From Timema cristinae (taxonomy: Eukaryota; Arthropoda; Insecta; Phasmatodea; Timematidae): 64,000 bases of DNA. The notes beneath the pieces were generated by a model. That model had not been told where the DNA came from. It saw nothing but the letters and a program-made list of their open reading frames with translations, and did no database searches. Shown here piece by piece: positions 23,759 through 36,105 of the stretch (within the stretch, counting starts at the first letter, position 1; each line of letters begins with the position of its first letter). Position numbers and translations under genes: made by a program. The stretch covers positions 46,008,831 to 46,072,830 of the forward strand of contig JBCFYV010002255.1 of the NCBI GenBank assembly GCA_039000515.1. Reading direction: 5' to 3'.

Positions 23759-26700
23759 ATGTCAGGACCACCAACAAAACAAGATCGCTTGTCAACTCCT
23801 ATCATCATATCTCGGCAAACTAATGGAATAGGGTGTATACTCTTGATTATCTAGGCGCTAATGAACAATTTTTAATTATATACTTGAAACATGATACCGC
23901 TCTTCGTGAAGGGAAGGTATATAATGCTTACATAGAACATATACCCGGCCAGATTAAGACCTCGAGCGTACTGATATTGGACCATGACAATATAGACACA
24001 CAGATCCAAAGACTTATAACCCTTTCACGAAACTTAGGTGCAGGATTTACACAGTTTAGACTTTACCTGGAGCCGCTAGGACTATCTATCAAACTTATTG
24101 AACAAGCATACGCCCGACGCATAAAGACGTACTCTATCACCAATGAACTACCCTATAAGGATCCCGTACAGTTTCTCGTTGCGTGTGGGGATATTTATGT
24201 AAAGACCGTAGAAAAAGAATCAAACGCGAACGGCTCGATAAAGGTAAATTGTAGCCTCATTTGCGAGTTTAGGCATCCTACTGAAGGTAGAAATGAAAAA
24301 GGCTATTTCAATTCTTCTCTATATGATATATTTAACCCAATAAACTTGGAGGAGATATATGAAAATAACGTGGTCTTCCCACTCCTTGCTCAGATTGAGG
24401 GCTTCGTTTCTAGAGACTCGGGATGGATATACGACGGCACGTTGGAAATGAGATTAAATTTCTCGAAAAACTCCGCTTTCACGATCGGGGCCCACGTTCA
24501 AATCCCTGAAATTATAGCCAGACGTAGAGCTCTGATAAATGTCAAATCTGAAGAAGGGCTTTGCTTCCCCGTATCCGTATTGGCATGCCTCTTTGAACCG
24601 ACGGGAAAGCTCAGCGTTTATCATCTTATCCTAATTTTCAAGATGTGCTTAATCTGGATGGGATCCCGCTCCCGTTCGAAATGAGATATATCGAACGCTT
24701 CGAAAGGCTTAACGATATATCTGTTAATGTATACACTGCAAAACACGAAAGTAGTGACTCTTATATGGACACTGCAGACAACTCTAAAACGGTAGTGATC
24801 GTTCCCGTACATGTCACAGCTAAAGAGCGTGCTAAACATGTTCATTTATTCATGATAAGAGTGCATGGGACGGAAACTTATCATTTCAGCGCAATCAAAA
24901 ATCTGTCTCGGTTAATAAACCCTCACCTAACGCCCATGTCTGACACAAGACGTAGGTATTTTTGTGACCGTTGTCTGACCTCTTTTCTGACTGAAAATAA
25001 ACTTGCAAAACATAAAGAAACGTGTAAAAAATTTGGCGCGGTAAGGAGTACATTCCCTCAAGGAGAAAATAAATTCCTGGCGTTCTCACAGTATAAACAA
25101 CAGGAGAAAACAGGATTTATCGTATACGTGGACTTGGAGAGCTTACTCGTGCCAATAGAGTCGTGTGATCCTGACACGAAATTTTCTTATACTGAGAATG
25201 TACAGAGTCATGTAGCGTATTCTGTAGGTATGTACATTAAATGTAATTTTGATGATAATCTCTCAGAGTACTGACACTTCACGGGAAAAGAATGTACAGA
25301 TCAATTTGTTGAAGCTCTCTTAGATACGGCAAAGCGCGTACTAGATTATTATAGTACTGTCGTTCCGATGACCCCACTAACACCTGCTCAAAGAGATGCT
25401 CATAATACGGCCACCCATTGTCATATATGTGAAAAACCCTACGCGAATGATGATATCCGTGTTATGGATCATTGTCACTTGACAGGACTTTATCGTGGGA
25501 GCAGTCACGCGGGGTGTAATATTAATTACAAGAACCCTAGTCATCTGAGTGTGTAATCCATAACTCGCGTTTCTACGATAATTTTTTCCTTCTTGAATCA
25601 CTTGTTGAACGTAGAGGAACTGATCCGTTCACAGGGGAGCGCGTTCTTGTCAATCCAGGAAAAGTCAGAGTTATTGGAGAGACTATGGGAAGATTCGAAG
25701 TAATCATGAAGTATATTTGGCACAGGTTTCGAGGGATCACAATTAAAATTATAGATAGTTTCAGCTTTCTATGTACCTCCCTAGAGAAATGCGTATCCTA
25801 CCTCGAACCTGAGCAACATAAAATCACTCGTAAGTGTCATCCTGATGATGAACGCTTCAAACTAGTCACTCGTAAAGGTGCGTTCCCCTATGACTATATA
25901 GATTCATTTGAGCGACTGAACGAGACTCAGTTACCGAGCAAAGATAAATTTTAAAACGCGCTCACGGTTAGTCATATCTCTCAGGAAGACTATGATCATG
26001 CCTGTGAGGTTTGGCGACTATTTGAATGTAAGAATCTTTGGGACTACTCGAACCTCTACCTGTATACAGACGTAACGCTACTTGCTGACGTCTTTGAGAA
26101 CTTTCGTGATCTTTGTATGAAAACGTATAGGCTCGATCCCGGATGGTCTCTTACAGCTCCCAGTCTCGCGTACCAGGCTCTATTGAGAATAACCCGGGTA
26201 CGGCTTGAATTAATAGATGGTGTGAATATACATCAATTCATTGAGGGAGCTATTCGAGGAGGGGTATGTTTCGTAGCTAATCGTCACTCTGTAGCGAATA
26301 ATCGTTATATGAGCTCATTTGACCGTTCCAAACCAGAGTCTTACCTCGTTTATCTAGACGTGAATGGACTCTATTCATTTAGTATGTTGAGCTCGTTACC
26401 ATATGGAGGGTTCAGGTGGCTTGAAGATGATGAAATTGAGCGTTTGGATGTGCTAAAAGTAGAGGACGATGTGGAGACGGGGTATATCTTGCAGGTAGAT
26501 CTTGAATATCCACAAGATGTACACGATGCTCATTCTGACTTGCTGTTCTGTCCTGAGAAAGGGATTCCACCCGTAGGGAAACACGAGAAACTGTTAACGA
26601 CTTTAGCTGATAAGACTAGGTACGTCATTCACTATCGTCATCTAAAGTTATGTTTAGTGAATGGATTGAACCTGAGGAGGGTATACAGGGTTCTCAGTTT

Positions 26701-27601
26701 CAAGCAATCTCCATGGATGGCTCCGTATGTCAAGCTGAACGCGGAAATGAGGAGTAAAGCGAGCAATCAGTTTGAAAACATATTTTTCAAACTGATGAAC
26801 AATGCCGCATTCGGTCGTCTTATATCTAACAAGAGGGCCTACCGTACGGTAAAGATAACTACCAGGTGGGAAGGGAAATTTGGAGCGGGTAACCTCATAG
26901 CCAGTCCAAACTTTTAAAACCGTACGATCGTGTCAGAAAACCTGGTCATCATCGAGATGGAACCGCAGGAAATTTACTTTGATATGCCAATTTATGCGGG
27001 ATTCGCCATTTTGGAAATCTCGAAAGTAGTCATGTATGGTCTACATTACCAGGTCATTGTTCCTGCCTTCCCTACAGGTACGTTAAAACTCCAATACACA
27101 GATACAGACTCACTTCTCTACTACATGACTGTTGAGGATGCGTACCAGCGACTTATCCCGTTAGCTAATGACTACCTGGATACCTCCACTTACGGACAAG
27201 ACAATGTTTACGGCATGCCCGTAGTAAATAAAGGGGTGCTCGGTAAACTAAAAGACGAGACTCGAGGTCGGATCATCAGCGAGTTCATAGGTTTACGTCC
27301 TAAACTCTATTCATTCGCGGTGCAAGGAGATGGCGAGACGCTCATGGCTAAAGGTGTCAAGAGTAGCGCGTTAAGAACACTCTCGTTAGAGGACTATCGT
27401 AATTTTTTGACCAATGAGACGGTAGTCATGAGAGAGGCTCGTTCAATAAGAGCTGTAGGATTCAAACTTTACACTCAAAAATTCAATCGGGTTGCGCTAT
27501 GCTCTATTGACGACAAAAGATTTGTAATAGCTGGCTCAGTCAAAACTCTACCTTGGACTCATTACTCTATAAGTGAGCAACCATCTACTTCCTTCCAATA
27601 G
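23759..27601 (+). pseudogene. Polinton protein-primed DNA polymerase B, broken
   Basis: Family B polymerases of this type replicate the linear element from a terminal protein. In order: a long N-terminal region (23,833-24,684); a C2H2-like finger FCDRCLTSF...HKETC (about 24,960-25,025); exonuclease motif VYVDLESL (Asp at about 25,131); a Cys/His cluster CHICEKP...MDHCH...GCNINY (25,416-25,540); an exonuclease II relic HNSRFYD (25,559); motif A LVYLDVNGLYS (about 26,350); motif B KLMNNAAFGR (26,789-26,818); motif C YTDTDS (about 27,094-27,111). Three frames are used, with shifts near 23,830, 24,650-24,680 and 25,555, and in-frame stops at 25,272, 25,952 and 26,915. The ATG at 23,759 is the best upstream start but belongs to a shifted frame. 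All catalytic motifs survive as sequence, so inactivation is recent in molecular terms. Confidence 0.95.
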
Positions 27602-28007
27602 ACGTCGATTGAAGCCGGACCGTCATCTCTATAGTGCAAGTGTGTGTCAGTGCTTCTGTATATTCATGATCTACAACTTTATCCAGTACAGTTAATATCA
27701 AAGTGAGCAGGCATCTACTTCCTCCTAAGAGACGTTGATACTAACAATCCAAGTCTCTATAGTGTAAGTGAATAATTAATGTCAATGTATAAGAACTATA
27801 CCTTTACCACTAGAAAATGTTAGTGCTTTAAAAAAAAAGACTTGAGAAAAAAATATTCATGTTCTGTAACTTAACTGAAGAAAAAAAAACTAATTTAGTG
27901 CGTATCTGTTTAAAAAAAATATATATCATTATATTCATTAAAGAGAGTTTTCTGTGTGTGCATGTGAGTGTGTGTACGTGTATTGTTATTTTTTACCTCC
28001 CCTCTCC
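27602..28007 (+). other. Downstream of PolB, partial direct duplication
   Basis: A stretch of about 75 bp around the PolB stop (27,569-27,650: GTGAGCAACCATCTACTTCC) recurs at 27,702-27,775. The rest is AT- and poly-A-rich and holds no gene. Confidence 0.5.
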
Positions 28008-28935
28008 AGGATTACAACCCGGACCTCTCAGAGAACAGTCTGGTACAATAACCAGCTACAGTCGGGATTACAACCCGGACCACTCAGAGAACAGTATGGT
28101 ACAATAACATAAGGTGACAGTCGGGATTACAACCTGGACCTCTCAGAGAACAGTCTGGTACAATAACATAAGGTGACAGTCAAGATTACAACCAGACCTC
28201 TAAGAGAACAGTCTGGTACAATAACCAGCTACAGTTGAGATTACAACCTGGACCTCTCAGAGAACAGTCTGGTACAATAACCAGCTACAGTTGGGATTAC
28301 AACCTGGACCTCTCAGAGAACAGTCAGGTACAATAACCAGCTACAGTCGGGATTACAACCCGGACCACTCAGAGAACAGTCTGGTACAATAACAAGGTTA
28401 CAGTCGGGATTACAACCTGGACCTCTCAGAGAACAGTCTGGTACAATAACCAGCTACAGTTGGGATTACAACCTGGACCTCTCAGAGAACAGTCTGGTAC
28501 AATAACCAGCTACAGTTGGGATTACAACCTGGACCTCTCAGAGAACAGTCTAGTACAATAACCAGCTACAGTTGAGATTACAACCCGGACCTCTCAGTGA
28601 ACAGTCTGGTACAATAACCAGCTACAGTTGGGATTACAACCTGGACCTCTCAGAGAACAGTCTGGTACAATAACCAGCTACAGTTGGGATTACAACCCGG
28701 GACCTCTCAGAGAACAGTCTGGTACAATAACCAGTTACAGTCGGGATTACAACCCGGGACCTCTCAGAGTTCAGTCTGGTACAATAACCAGTTCCAGTCG
28801 GGATTACAACCCGGGACCTCTCAGGGTTCAGTCTGGTACAATAACCAGTTACAGTCGGGATTACAACCCGGGACCACTCAGAGTTCAGTCTGGCGCAATA
28901 ACACAAGGTAACCAGCTACAGTTGGGATTACAACC
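28008..28935 (+). repeat. 56/57-bp minisatellite, about 16 copies
   Basis: The unit runs GGTACAATAACCAGCTACAG, then TTGGGATTACAACC and GGACCTCTCAGAGAACAGTCT. Most copies are 56 bp. The last few (from about 28,684) carry one extra G (CCCGGGACC) and are 57 bp, a multiple of three, which opens a continuous frame at 28,628-29,032. Antisense frames open for the same reason. Coding function is doubtful. Confidence 0.9.
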
Positions 28936-29363
28936 CAGGCCTCGGAAAAAATGTTTTACCTTTAACCAAGTAAATAATAACTACTCATCCTTACCCTTTT
29001 ACAGATGTAAAAAAATACAAAAGAAAAAGTGATAATCGTTAATACTTTTTATTTAAAAAGAGCTCGTTACATTACTAAGAAAAGAATAAACTTATACAGT
29101 AATAATCGTTAAAAAGTTTGCCTTATTATTAGACTTTTATAAAAGAAAAAGTAATAATCGTCACATTATTACACTTATACAGTAATAATCACTAAAAAGT
29201 TTGTCTCATTATTAGACTTATACATAATCTTTAATACATTGCAAGTAGATGTGAAAATATTAAACTTATACAAAGAATAAACTTATACACTAATAATTGC
29301 TGAAAAGTTTACCTCATTATTAGACTTATACATAATCTTTAATACATTGCAAGTAGCTGTGAA
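28936..29363 (+). repeat. AT-rich imperfect repeats before the LINE
   Basis: TAATAATCGTTAAAAAGTTT-like blocks recur near 29,100, 29,185 and 29,285. The segment ending AAGTAGATGTGAA (29,243-29,255) recurs as AAGTAGCTGTGAA (29,351-29,363), 108 bp on; the second copy became the LINE target. No gene seen. Confidence 0.6.
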
Positions 29364-29880
29364 TCCCCCTGCGGGACGGGGTTTAGAATAGTCCCGCAGT
29401 AACCTCTGCTTGTCGTAAGAGGCGACTAAAAGGGGAGGCTTCTGTGCAGGACGTACCTCGTGCAGGACAAACCTATCCTATATCTCTCCATTCACATCAT
29501 TTTCTTCTTCCTTCACTTTCCCCCCTTTTTTTCACTCTTCCCCCTTCTCTTTATCTATCCTTACCTTTTCTTCCCTTCCCCCTGCCGTTCATCCTGCACG
29601 GAGGCCTTCGGCCTTTCCATTGACGACCTTGGCTACTAACCCGGATCTTCTCTGTTTATTAATGGACACCACCGCTTTGAGCTCCCGAATGAAAGTGCGC
29701 CGGTTGTAATATCTTGGTAGAAGGGCCTTAGGGATGACAGCCGGGTACCCTACCTTGAGAAAAGACCGGTTGCGTTCATGAGGGTCCCGGACGTAAAATT
29801 AGCACTTTCCTGCATACACTTGCTGCGGTGACCTCTCTTCCGGCGATGCTCCATATGAAGGTTGTCATGTCTAGCGTCGT
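29364..29880 (+). other. LINE 5' untranslated leader
   Basis: GC-rich, non-coding, starting GAATCCCCCTGCGGGACGGG after or overlapping the target duplication. It presumably contains the internal promoter used by LINEs, but no specific element can be assigned. Confidence 0.6.
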
Positions 29881-30969
29881 ATGGAGCCTCTCGTCAGAAG
29901 AGTTAACAGGGCCCTATGTGGTAGAACCAACTGGGATAAACCTGAGTCTACGATCCGAGTACTTTTGCAGGTTGTCCTCCCACTCATGAATGAGTTTATT
30001 GTCACAGCTGACACCTTACTGTCCGCTGGCACCGTACTGCCAAGTTCCGCTGGCATCTCACTGCCCGGCCCCTCACAGGGCCGTATTAAAGATAAGAGGC
30101 GGAAACAAGTAAGGCCGTCCAGCCCTGTCTTTCTAAAAAGACAGAAAGTGGTGAGGCCCCAGCCCCACTTCCTGGTGATGTCTCGAGTATAAGAAAGTCT
30201 AGATCTGAAACGTGTCAGCCCATTTATCCTCGAAAGAGTGATAAATAGAGCAGCAAAATCTGACGTTTTAATAAGGAAACTGCGCGATGGCACCATTATG
30301 ATTCAGACTATGACCGACACACAATCCTCAAATATTATTGCGATCTCCGAAATACCGTTGAGTAATACGGCAAATATACAGGTGAAGGTGGAGCCCCACA
30401 GGTTCCTCAATGTTTGCAAGGGAATGGTCACTTGTTATGACCTCGACTGCGTAAGCATTGAGGAGATCTGTGAGGAGCTTTCCCCCCAGCATGTCACCAA
30501 AGTGTACTGTATTGTCACAAAAAAGAATGGACAAGAAAAGAAGACGGATACGTATATCCTCACATTTGCGACTCCTACTCTTCCGAAGAAGGTCCGAGCA
30601 GGCATCCACGTGCTCAGGGTCCGGCCGTATGTCCCTAACCCTCGGCGCTGTTTTCAGTGCCAGGAATTTGGGCATACGAAGCTGCGATGCCGTGGTAAGC
30701 CAACCTGTGCGGATTGTGGACAGGAGGCTCACGAAACACCATGCGAGTCTCCTAAATACTGCGTCAACTGCAAGGGTCCGCATTCCGCCTGGTCTCGGGC
30801 CTGTCCAAAATGGAAGGTAGAGAAGAAAGTCCTGGAGATACAATCTGAAAAGAAGCTCTCATATGCCCAGGCACGCAAGGAATACGTATCAAGTCAAGCT
30901 CCGGTATTTCAAACTTCATATAGCCGGATTGTCAGCCAAACGCACAACGGTCCAACTCCCCCAACCTAA
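29881..30969 (+). pseudogene. LINE ORF1 (Gag-like nucleic-acid-binding protein)
   Basis: A single frame of 363 codons with one in-frame TAA at 30,190-30,192. ORF1 proteins coat the element RNA and help deliver it to the nucleus. After the stop the protein has the conserved VSPFILERVI...IRKLRDGTIMIQT region and then three CCHC zinc knuckles at about 30,650-30,810: CFQCQEFGHTKLRC, CADCGQEAHETPC and CVNCKGPHSAWSRAC. The downstream ATG region still offers an open frame (30,238-30,969), so a truncated protein is possible on paper. ORF2 starts 459 bases downstream. Confidence 0.88.
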
Positions 30970-31428
30970 AACCACCGAGGAGGGCCTCCTCGAGAACTAC
31001 CCCCAATCCACACCCGAGGAACACCCCCGAGCACCGACCTCCGGGAAATGCCCCCGGGCCCGCCTCGGGGTACTAAAATAAGGGCGGCCGTTGTTGAGCC
31101 TCTCACACCCACCTCTGGGCTTCCGGAGGTGGGGACGAGTTGCGGAACAGGTGAGGCCGATAAGGCGAGTCCCACTGGTGCCTTGAAGAAGGACCAGCGA
31201 GAGACCGCCGAAAATTTTTCTATAAAAAAAAGCGTCGAATGACTTAAAGCCTTCGAACAAGAATCCGACTACCCAGTCTCTCCAAAATAAACCGAAGCCT
31301 CTCCTGAAGCGGAGGTACAGGAGAGACTGGGAAAGGCAAGAGGGCCTAAAAAGGACCTCAACAAATTTTTAATTTTAAAGGATAGTGAAATGGATTGCGA
31401 GGATAACTAAATTTCATACTAATAACTT

Positions 31429-34400
31429 ATGTCGCTACTACAATGGAATTGTAGGGGTTTCTATGCTCGTGTAGAGGAAATTAAACTACTAATTTCTTCC
31501 CTGCATCCTCCCATCTTGTGTTTGCAGGAAACCCACTTCCGCCCAACTGACAACCCGATGCTTCGTGGGTATGATGTATATCGTACCGACAAGCCACTCT
31601 TTGATCGGGCTAGCGGAGGTGTGGCTATATTCGCACGTAGCAACATATATCATAAGTTTATAAATATTGTCTCTGATCTCCAAGTGATTGCTGTCAGAGC
31701 CTCCCTTCCTATGGAGGTAACCGTATGCTGCATTTACCTCCCACCAGGTGAACGTGTTTCCAAGAGGACTCTAGAGGCTCTCTTAATACAACTTCCCGCC
31801 CCCTATATCATCTTGGGGGACTTAAACGCGCATAACCTTGTGTTGGGGTCTAATTTTACAGACACCTGTCGGAGGATGGTAGAGGATATTCTTGTCTTGG
31901 GAAACCTGGTGTTAATGAACACCGGGACCCAGACACACTTCTCCACTCTTAATGGTGTATCCTCTGCTATCGACCTAGCCCTATGTAGCCCCGGGATTGC
32001 TGCTCACTTCCTTTGGGAGGTTCACTCGGACCTATGTGGCAGCGATCACTTTCCCATTCTCCTTTCTCAAATTCAAGATCCTCCCAGTACAGCACGGTTC
32101 CCCCAATGGGTTCTTAAACGTGCTAACTGGGATAAATTCCGCGAGCTCGCCGTATTCGACGAACACCTTTCTCCTGACGTCGATGTTAAGGCTGGGCAAT
32201 TTACTTCGACGGTCATAGTGGCGGCGAGGGCATCCATCCCTAAATCCTCGCCAAACCCGCGCCACCGTCCTGCTCCCTGGTGGAACGAGGAGTGCCGGCT
32301 GGCTATTTCTAACCATAGGAGGGCCCTACGTCTCTTTAATCGACGTCCAACTTCGGAGAATCTGGAGTCATTCCGGATTCTACGTGCTAGAGCTCGCCGT
32401 ATCATTCGAGAAAGCAGAAGAGAGTCTTGGAGACAGTTTATTTCTACCCTTACTATTTCCACTCCCACAACCAAAGCTTGGGACCATATTCGTAAATTAC
32501 GTAATAGCAAAAATACCATTAATAATATACACGCACTCATGTCTAACGGTTCACTTGTCTCCTCCCCTATGGAGGTCGCCAATGTATTGGGCTCGATGTT
32601 CGCCGCTATTTCTACCACTGCGAGCTACTCTAACGAGTTCGCGGTGCATAAGAGGAGCATCGAGCGCCGTACTATTGATTTTGGTCCGAGTCGGGGGAGG
32701 ATTATAACTCCCCTTTCACGCAAGATGAACTGACCTATGCCCTCACCCAGGCGGGTAACACAGCTTCCGGTCCAGATGATATCCACTATGAAATGTTGCG
32801 GCAGCTGCCCCCTGCCGGACACGCATATCTTCTGGACCTTTTCAATAGTGTCTGGGATTCTCATCAGTTCCCAACACTTTGGAGGCAAGCAATCGTTATC
32901 CCGTTATATAAAAGTGGCAAGGATAAATTAGAGCCAACTTGTTATAGACCGATAGCCTTAACTAGCTGTGTTTGCAAAATATTAGAAAAAATGATAAATA
33001 AACGACTTATATGGTGTTTAGAATCCCGCAATCTGCTATCCAATATTCAATGTGGTTTTCGACGTAACCGATCCACGGTGGATCATCTCGTCCGTCTTGA
33101 GACTGTTGTTCGTGACACCTTTCTCCATAAACAGCATCTTTTGGCTGTTTTCTTTGTTTTGGAGAAGGCGTACGATACCACATGGCGTTAAGGCATCTTA
33201 AAAAACCTTTTTAATTGGGGTTCCGGGGAACCTCCATATTTTTATAGCTAATTTTATGTCAGATAGACACTTTCGGGTAAGGTTAAACAACACCTTATCC
33301 GATGCTTTTATTCAAGAAAATGGGGTCCCACAGGGCAGTCCTTTGAATTGTACGTTGTTCGCTATTGCTATAAATAGCATTGTAGACAACTTGCGTTTAC
33401 CTGTTCGTTCATGCCTTTTTGTGGATGACTACGCAATTTATAGCAGTTCATCAAGTCTCCAAAGGGCTGAATGACAGATACAACTCGCTGTAAACAATCT
33501 ATGGTTGTGGGCATCTCGTAATGGCTTTCGTTTCTCTGCGGCCAAGACGACTGTCGTCCACTTCCATAGATTACGTGGAATACAGCCAGCCCCCAATATT
33601 TTAATGAACAACGTTGTTTTACCTGTCTCCGAGACCGTAAGTTTCCTGGGACTTTTATTCGATTTTAAACTAACTTGGATCCCCCACATCAAAGACTGAA
33701 AGCGAGGTATATTAAAGCTTTGAATTTACTTAAAGTTGTGAGTGGTCGCTCTTGGGGTGCTGATAGGGAAACCTTGATGCGCCTCTATAGAGCCTTGGTG
33801 AGATCAAAACTTGATTACGGCAGTTTTATATATGGTTCCACTAGACCCTCGGCGTTAAAGATCCTCGATAGCGTCCACCATGCTGGCATTCGATTGGCTA
33901 CTGGTGCTTTTCGTACCAGTCAAGTCGTCAGCATCTGTGCTGACGCCGGTGAGCACCATATTTCTTACCGGCGGTCTTACCTCCTGGCATCTTACGTGTC
34001 GAAACTGCATTGCATGCCAAATAATATTGCTTACCGCCCTGTATTTCATCCCCCTAACCGTGTCTTGTATGAAACAAAATGGCGTAGTACAAGGCCGGTT
34101 GGGATCCGGATGCTATCTGTTTTCGACACGTGTGGGATAGTCCTGCCAAAGGCTATCCCCACATCACCAGGTCGAGTTTCTCCCTGGAAGATACGCCCTC
34201 CGAAATGCCATTTTGATCTTGCTAAGTTCATTAAAGCGACCACCCCAAACTTTGATATGAGAGGGCCTTTAATGAGTTCCTCTCCACTCGCTTTCACGGA
34301 TTTGAGCGCATCTACACTGATGGCTCTAAATCTGGAGTCTCCGTGGGATGTAATTTTGTTGTGGAAGGATCCAATTTTAAATTTGGTTTACCTAATGAAA

Positions 34401-35116
34401 CCAGTGTTTTTACAGCTGCATTATATGCCATTTTTAAATCTTTGTGTTTTGTATACCGAAGTAGTCACCGTTATGTCCTCATCTGCGCGGATTCCATGAG
34501 TGCTCTGTTGGCATTGTCCACTCTCTACTCCTGGAATCCCCTCGTGCAGATGATACATGAACAAATTTTTAAAATTATTTCACTAAGCACCCGGCTCGCC
34601 TTTTGCTGGATTCCTGGTCACGCTGGTCTTCCAGGAAATGAACTGGCGGACCAGGCAGCCAAGGAGGCAGCACGCCTGCCTCCGTAGGTGAGTCTGGGTG
34701 TCCTGTTTTTAGATCTAAAGGATTATGTTCGGCGTGGAGTCTTACGCACCTAGAACGAGCAGTGGGTCTCGACCCCTGCTCAGAACAAGCTGCGGTCCAT
34801 CAGGGACGGTGTGTCGCGATGGCCCTCTTCTATACGAAAGTTTAGAAGAGAGGAGGTCATCGTGACGAGACTCCGCGTCGGGCATACTTCATTGACCCAT
34901 AGTTTTTTACTGAGAGGGGATCCACCTCCAGTGTGTGAGTTTTGTGATACTCCCCTTTGTGTGCATCACATTTTGGTGGAGTGTCGCAATCTAGCCCCTA
35001 TCCGTCTGGCTCTTGATTTTAAAGGTGACTTACGTTTTTTATTACGCGATAGTGTGGATGGAGTTATTTGTTTACTCCGTTTTATACGCCAGGCGGATCT
35101 TTTTAATGACATTTGA
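31429..35116 (+). pseudogene. LINE ORF2: endonuclease, RT, RNase H; frameshifted
   Basis: The endonuclease frame (31,429-32,733) has the APE motifs LQWNCRG, LQETHF, GDLNAHN and GSDHFPI. Reverse transcriptase follows in other frames: YRPIALTSCVCKILEKMI, GFRRNRSTVDHL (32,940-33,090), NGVPQGSPLNCTLF (about 33,320) and the catalytic SCLFVDDYAIYS (about 33,410). RNase H (34,343-34,687) has ICADSMSAL and FCWIPGHAGLPGNELADQAA. A Cys/His tail CEFCDTPLCVHHILVEC is at 34,940-34,990. Frame changes occur near 32,730, 33,190, 33,690 and 34,340, with extra stops. ORF2 of LINEs nicks target DNA and reverse-transcribes the element RNA in place. Confidence 0.92.
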
Positions 35117-35469
35117 GTCACTTTTATAAAGTGGCTCGTTTGGATATTATCTCATATTGAGATCTTTTTAACAGTTTTATTACAATTTAAATGTTGTTTT
35201 GTCTTTTTAACGTATTATAATTTTAACATGTTGTGTCATTTTAACGTGTTATATTTTAATATGTTTGTTTTGTCTTTTTATTGGAGTGATACACTTGTGG
35301 TTTTTTTTTAGCAGGTGTATCACTTAATCTATACCAAGAGCCCATTTGACACTCCTATGGAGTGTCTCAGATGGTGAATGTTTTATCTCTTTCCCCTATG
35401 GGAATTTTATTATGTTTATAATATATTTCAAGGCCCTAATGACCTCAATGTGTCGATGGGCCTTTAAAA

Positions 35470-35520
<51 letters not shown>
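35117..35520 (+). other. LINE 3' untranslated region and (TAA)n tail
   Basis: Contains GACCTCAATGTGTCGATGGG just before a TAA repeat of about 50 bp. Such tails are typical of I-type elements and are thought to serve RT recognition. Confidence 0.8.
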
Positions 35521-35522
<2 letters not shown>

Positions 35523-35552
35523 GTAGCCGTGAAAAAGTTTTTTTTTTTTTGA

Positions 35553-35969
35553 TTAAAAGTGTTCACTCAACTTGTCTCGCAGCTTCTTCTTCGTAGGCTC
35601 CTCGTTCGTTTCCTCAGAAGTTTTATTCTTCTTTCCAAGCGAACGTTTAGAAGCGTCAGTAGTTTTCTTCTTCCGTCTGACCGTGTTAACCTCGTCTTGA
35701 CCGCAGAAGCATGATAACTTATTGAAATCAATGTACTCTTTATACTCGTTTATCAAAACTATCATATGAAGCAAAGCCGGAATAACCGTACCCGTATCGT
35801 TCCGCATCGCACTCTTGGTCAGATCGCAAAAGTTTTGTTCGATCAAACTTAAAATTCTTAAACCATTCGCTGAGCAGTCAGACATTTTTTTACAGGTACA
35901 GGAACACTCGTGTTTTTAAGCTTTGTACTTGTCACTATCAGCGTTGATGATACTCTGTAGTCGACTCAT
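35553..35969 (-). CDS. Polinton hypothetical protein, basic/acidic tail
   Basis: The open frame runs from ATG at 35,885 to 35,553 (110 codons). It has an alpha-helical-looking N-terminal half and a lysine-rich tail with mixed acidic residues (KKKLRDKLSEHF at the end), possibly nuclear or DNA-binding. An in-frame ATG upstream at 35,969 would add 28 codons, interrupted by TAA at 35,916-35,918; that extension contains a CSCTCKK cysteine cluster. A TTCAGTAC initiator-like motif lies at 36,000-36,007 on this strand. I do not recognise the family. It lies downstream of the capsid gene in the minus-strand cluster. Confidence 0.5.
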
Positions 35970-36105
35970 CTTCCCAGTTCCTTTAATATAGATTGATGTG
36001 TACTGAACTTTCCACCCCCCTCCAGTTCGGCGCGGAGAGGTTGCCGATATTGTACAATGTTGTCTCATTTATGATGTCATCTTGCTAACGTCACTGCTTG
36101 AAGGG

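Larger units (their letters stand above)
29364..35520 (+). mobile_element. I-clade non-LTR retrotransposon (LINE), full length
   Basis: A 6.16-kb element with a GC-rich 5' leader, ORF1 with CCHC knuckles, ORF2 with APE endonuclease, reverse transcriptase and RNase H, and a (TAA)n tail (about 35,470-35,520). RNase H plus a TAA tail points to the I superfamily. AAGTAGCTGTGAA at 29,351-29,363 and AAGTAGCCGTGAA at 35,521-35,533 (12 of 13 identical) are the target duplication. The leader motif TGCTTGTCGTAAGAGGCGAC is shared, as I recall, by insect elements of this kind. ORF2 is frameshifted, so it is dead. Confidence 0.93.

Noticed and set aside
28008..28935. Minisatellite frames on both strands as genes
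   Set aside because: They are open only because the unit is free of stops in the 57-bp form; no conserved domain and no plausible start are present.
30328..32618. Long minus-strand frames inside the I-clade LINE
   Set aside because: Antisense of the GC-rich ORF1 and endonuclease; no domain was recognised in them.
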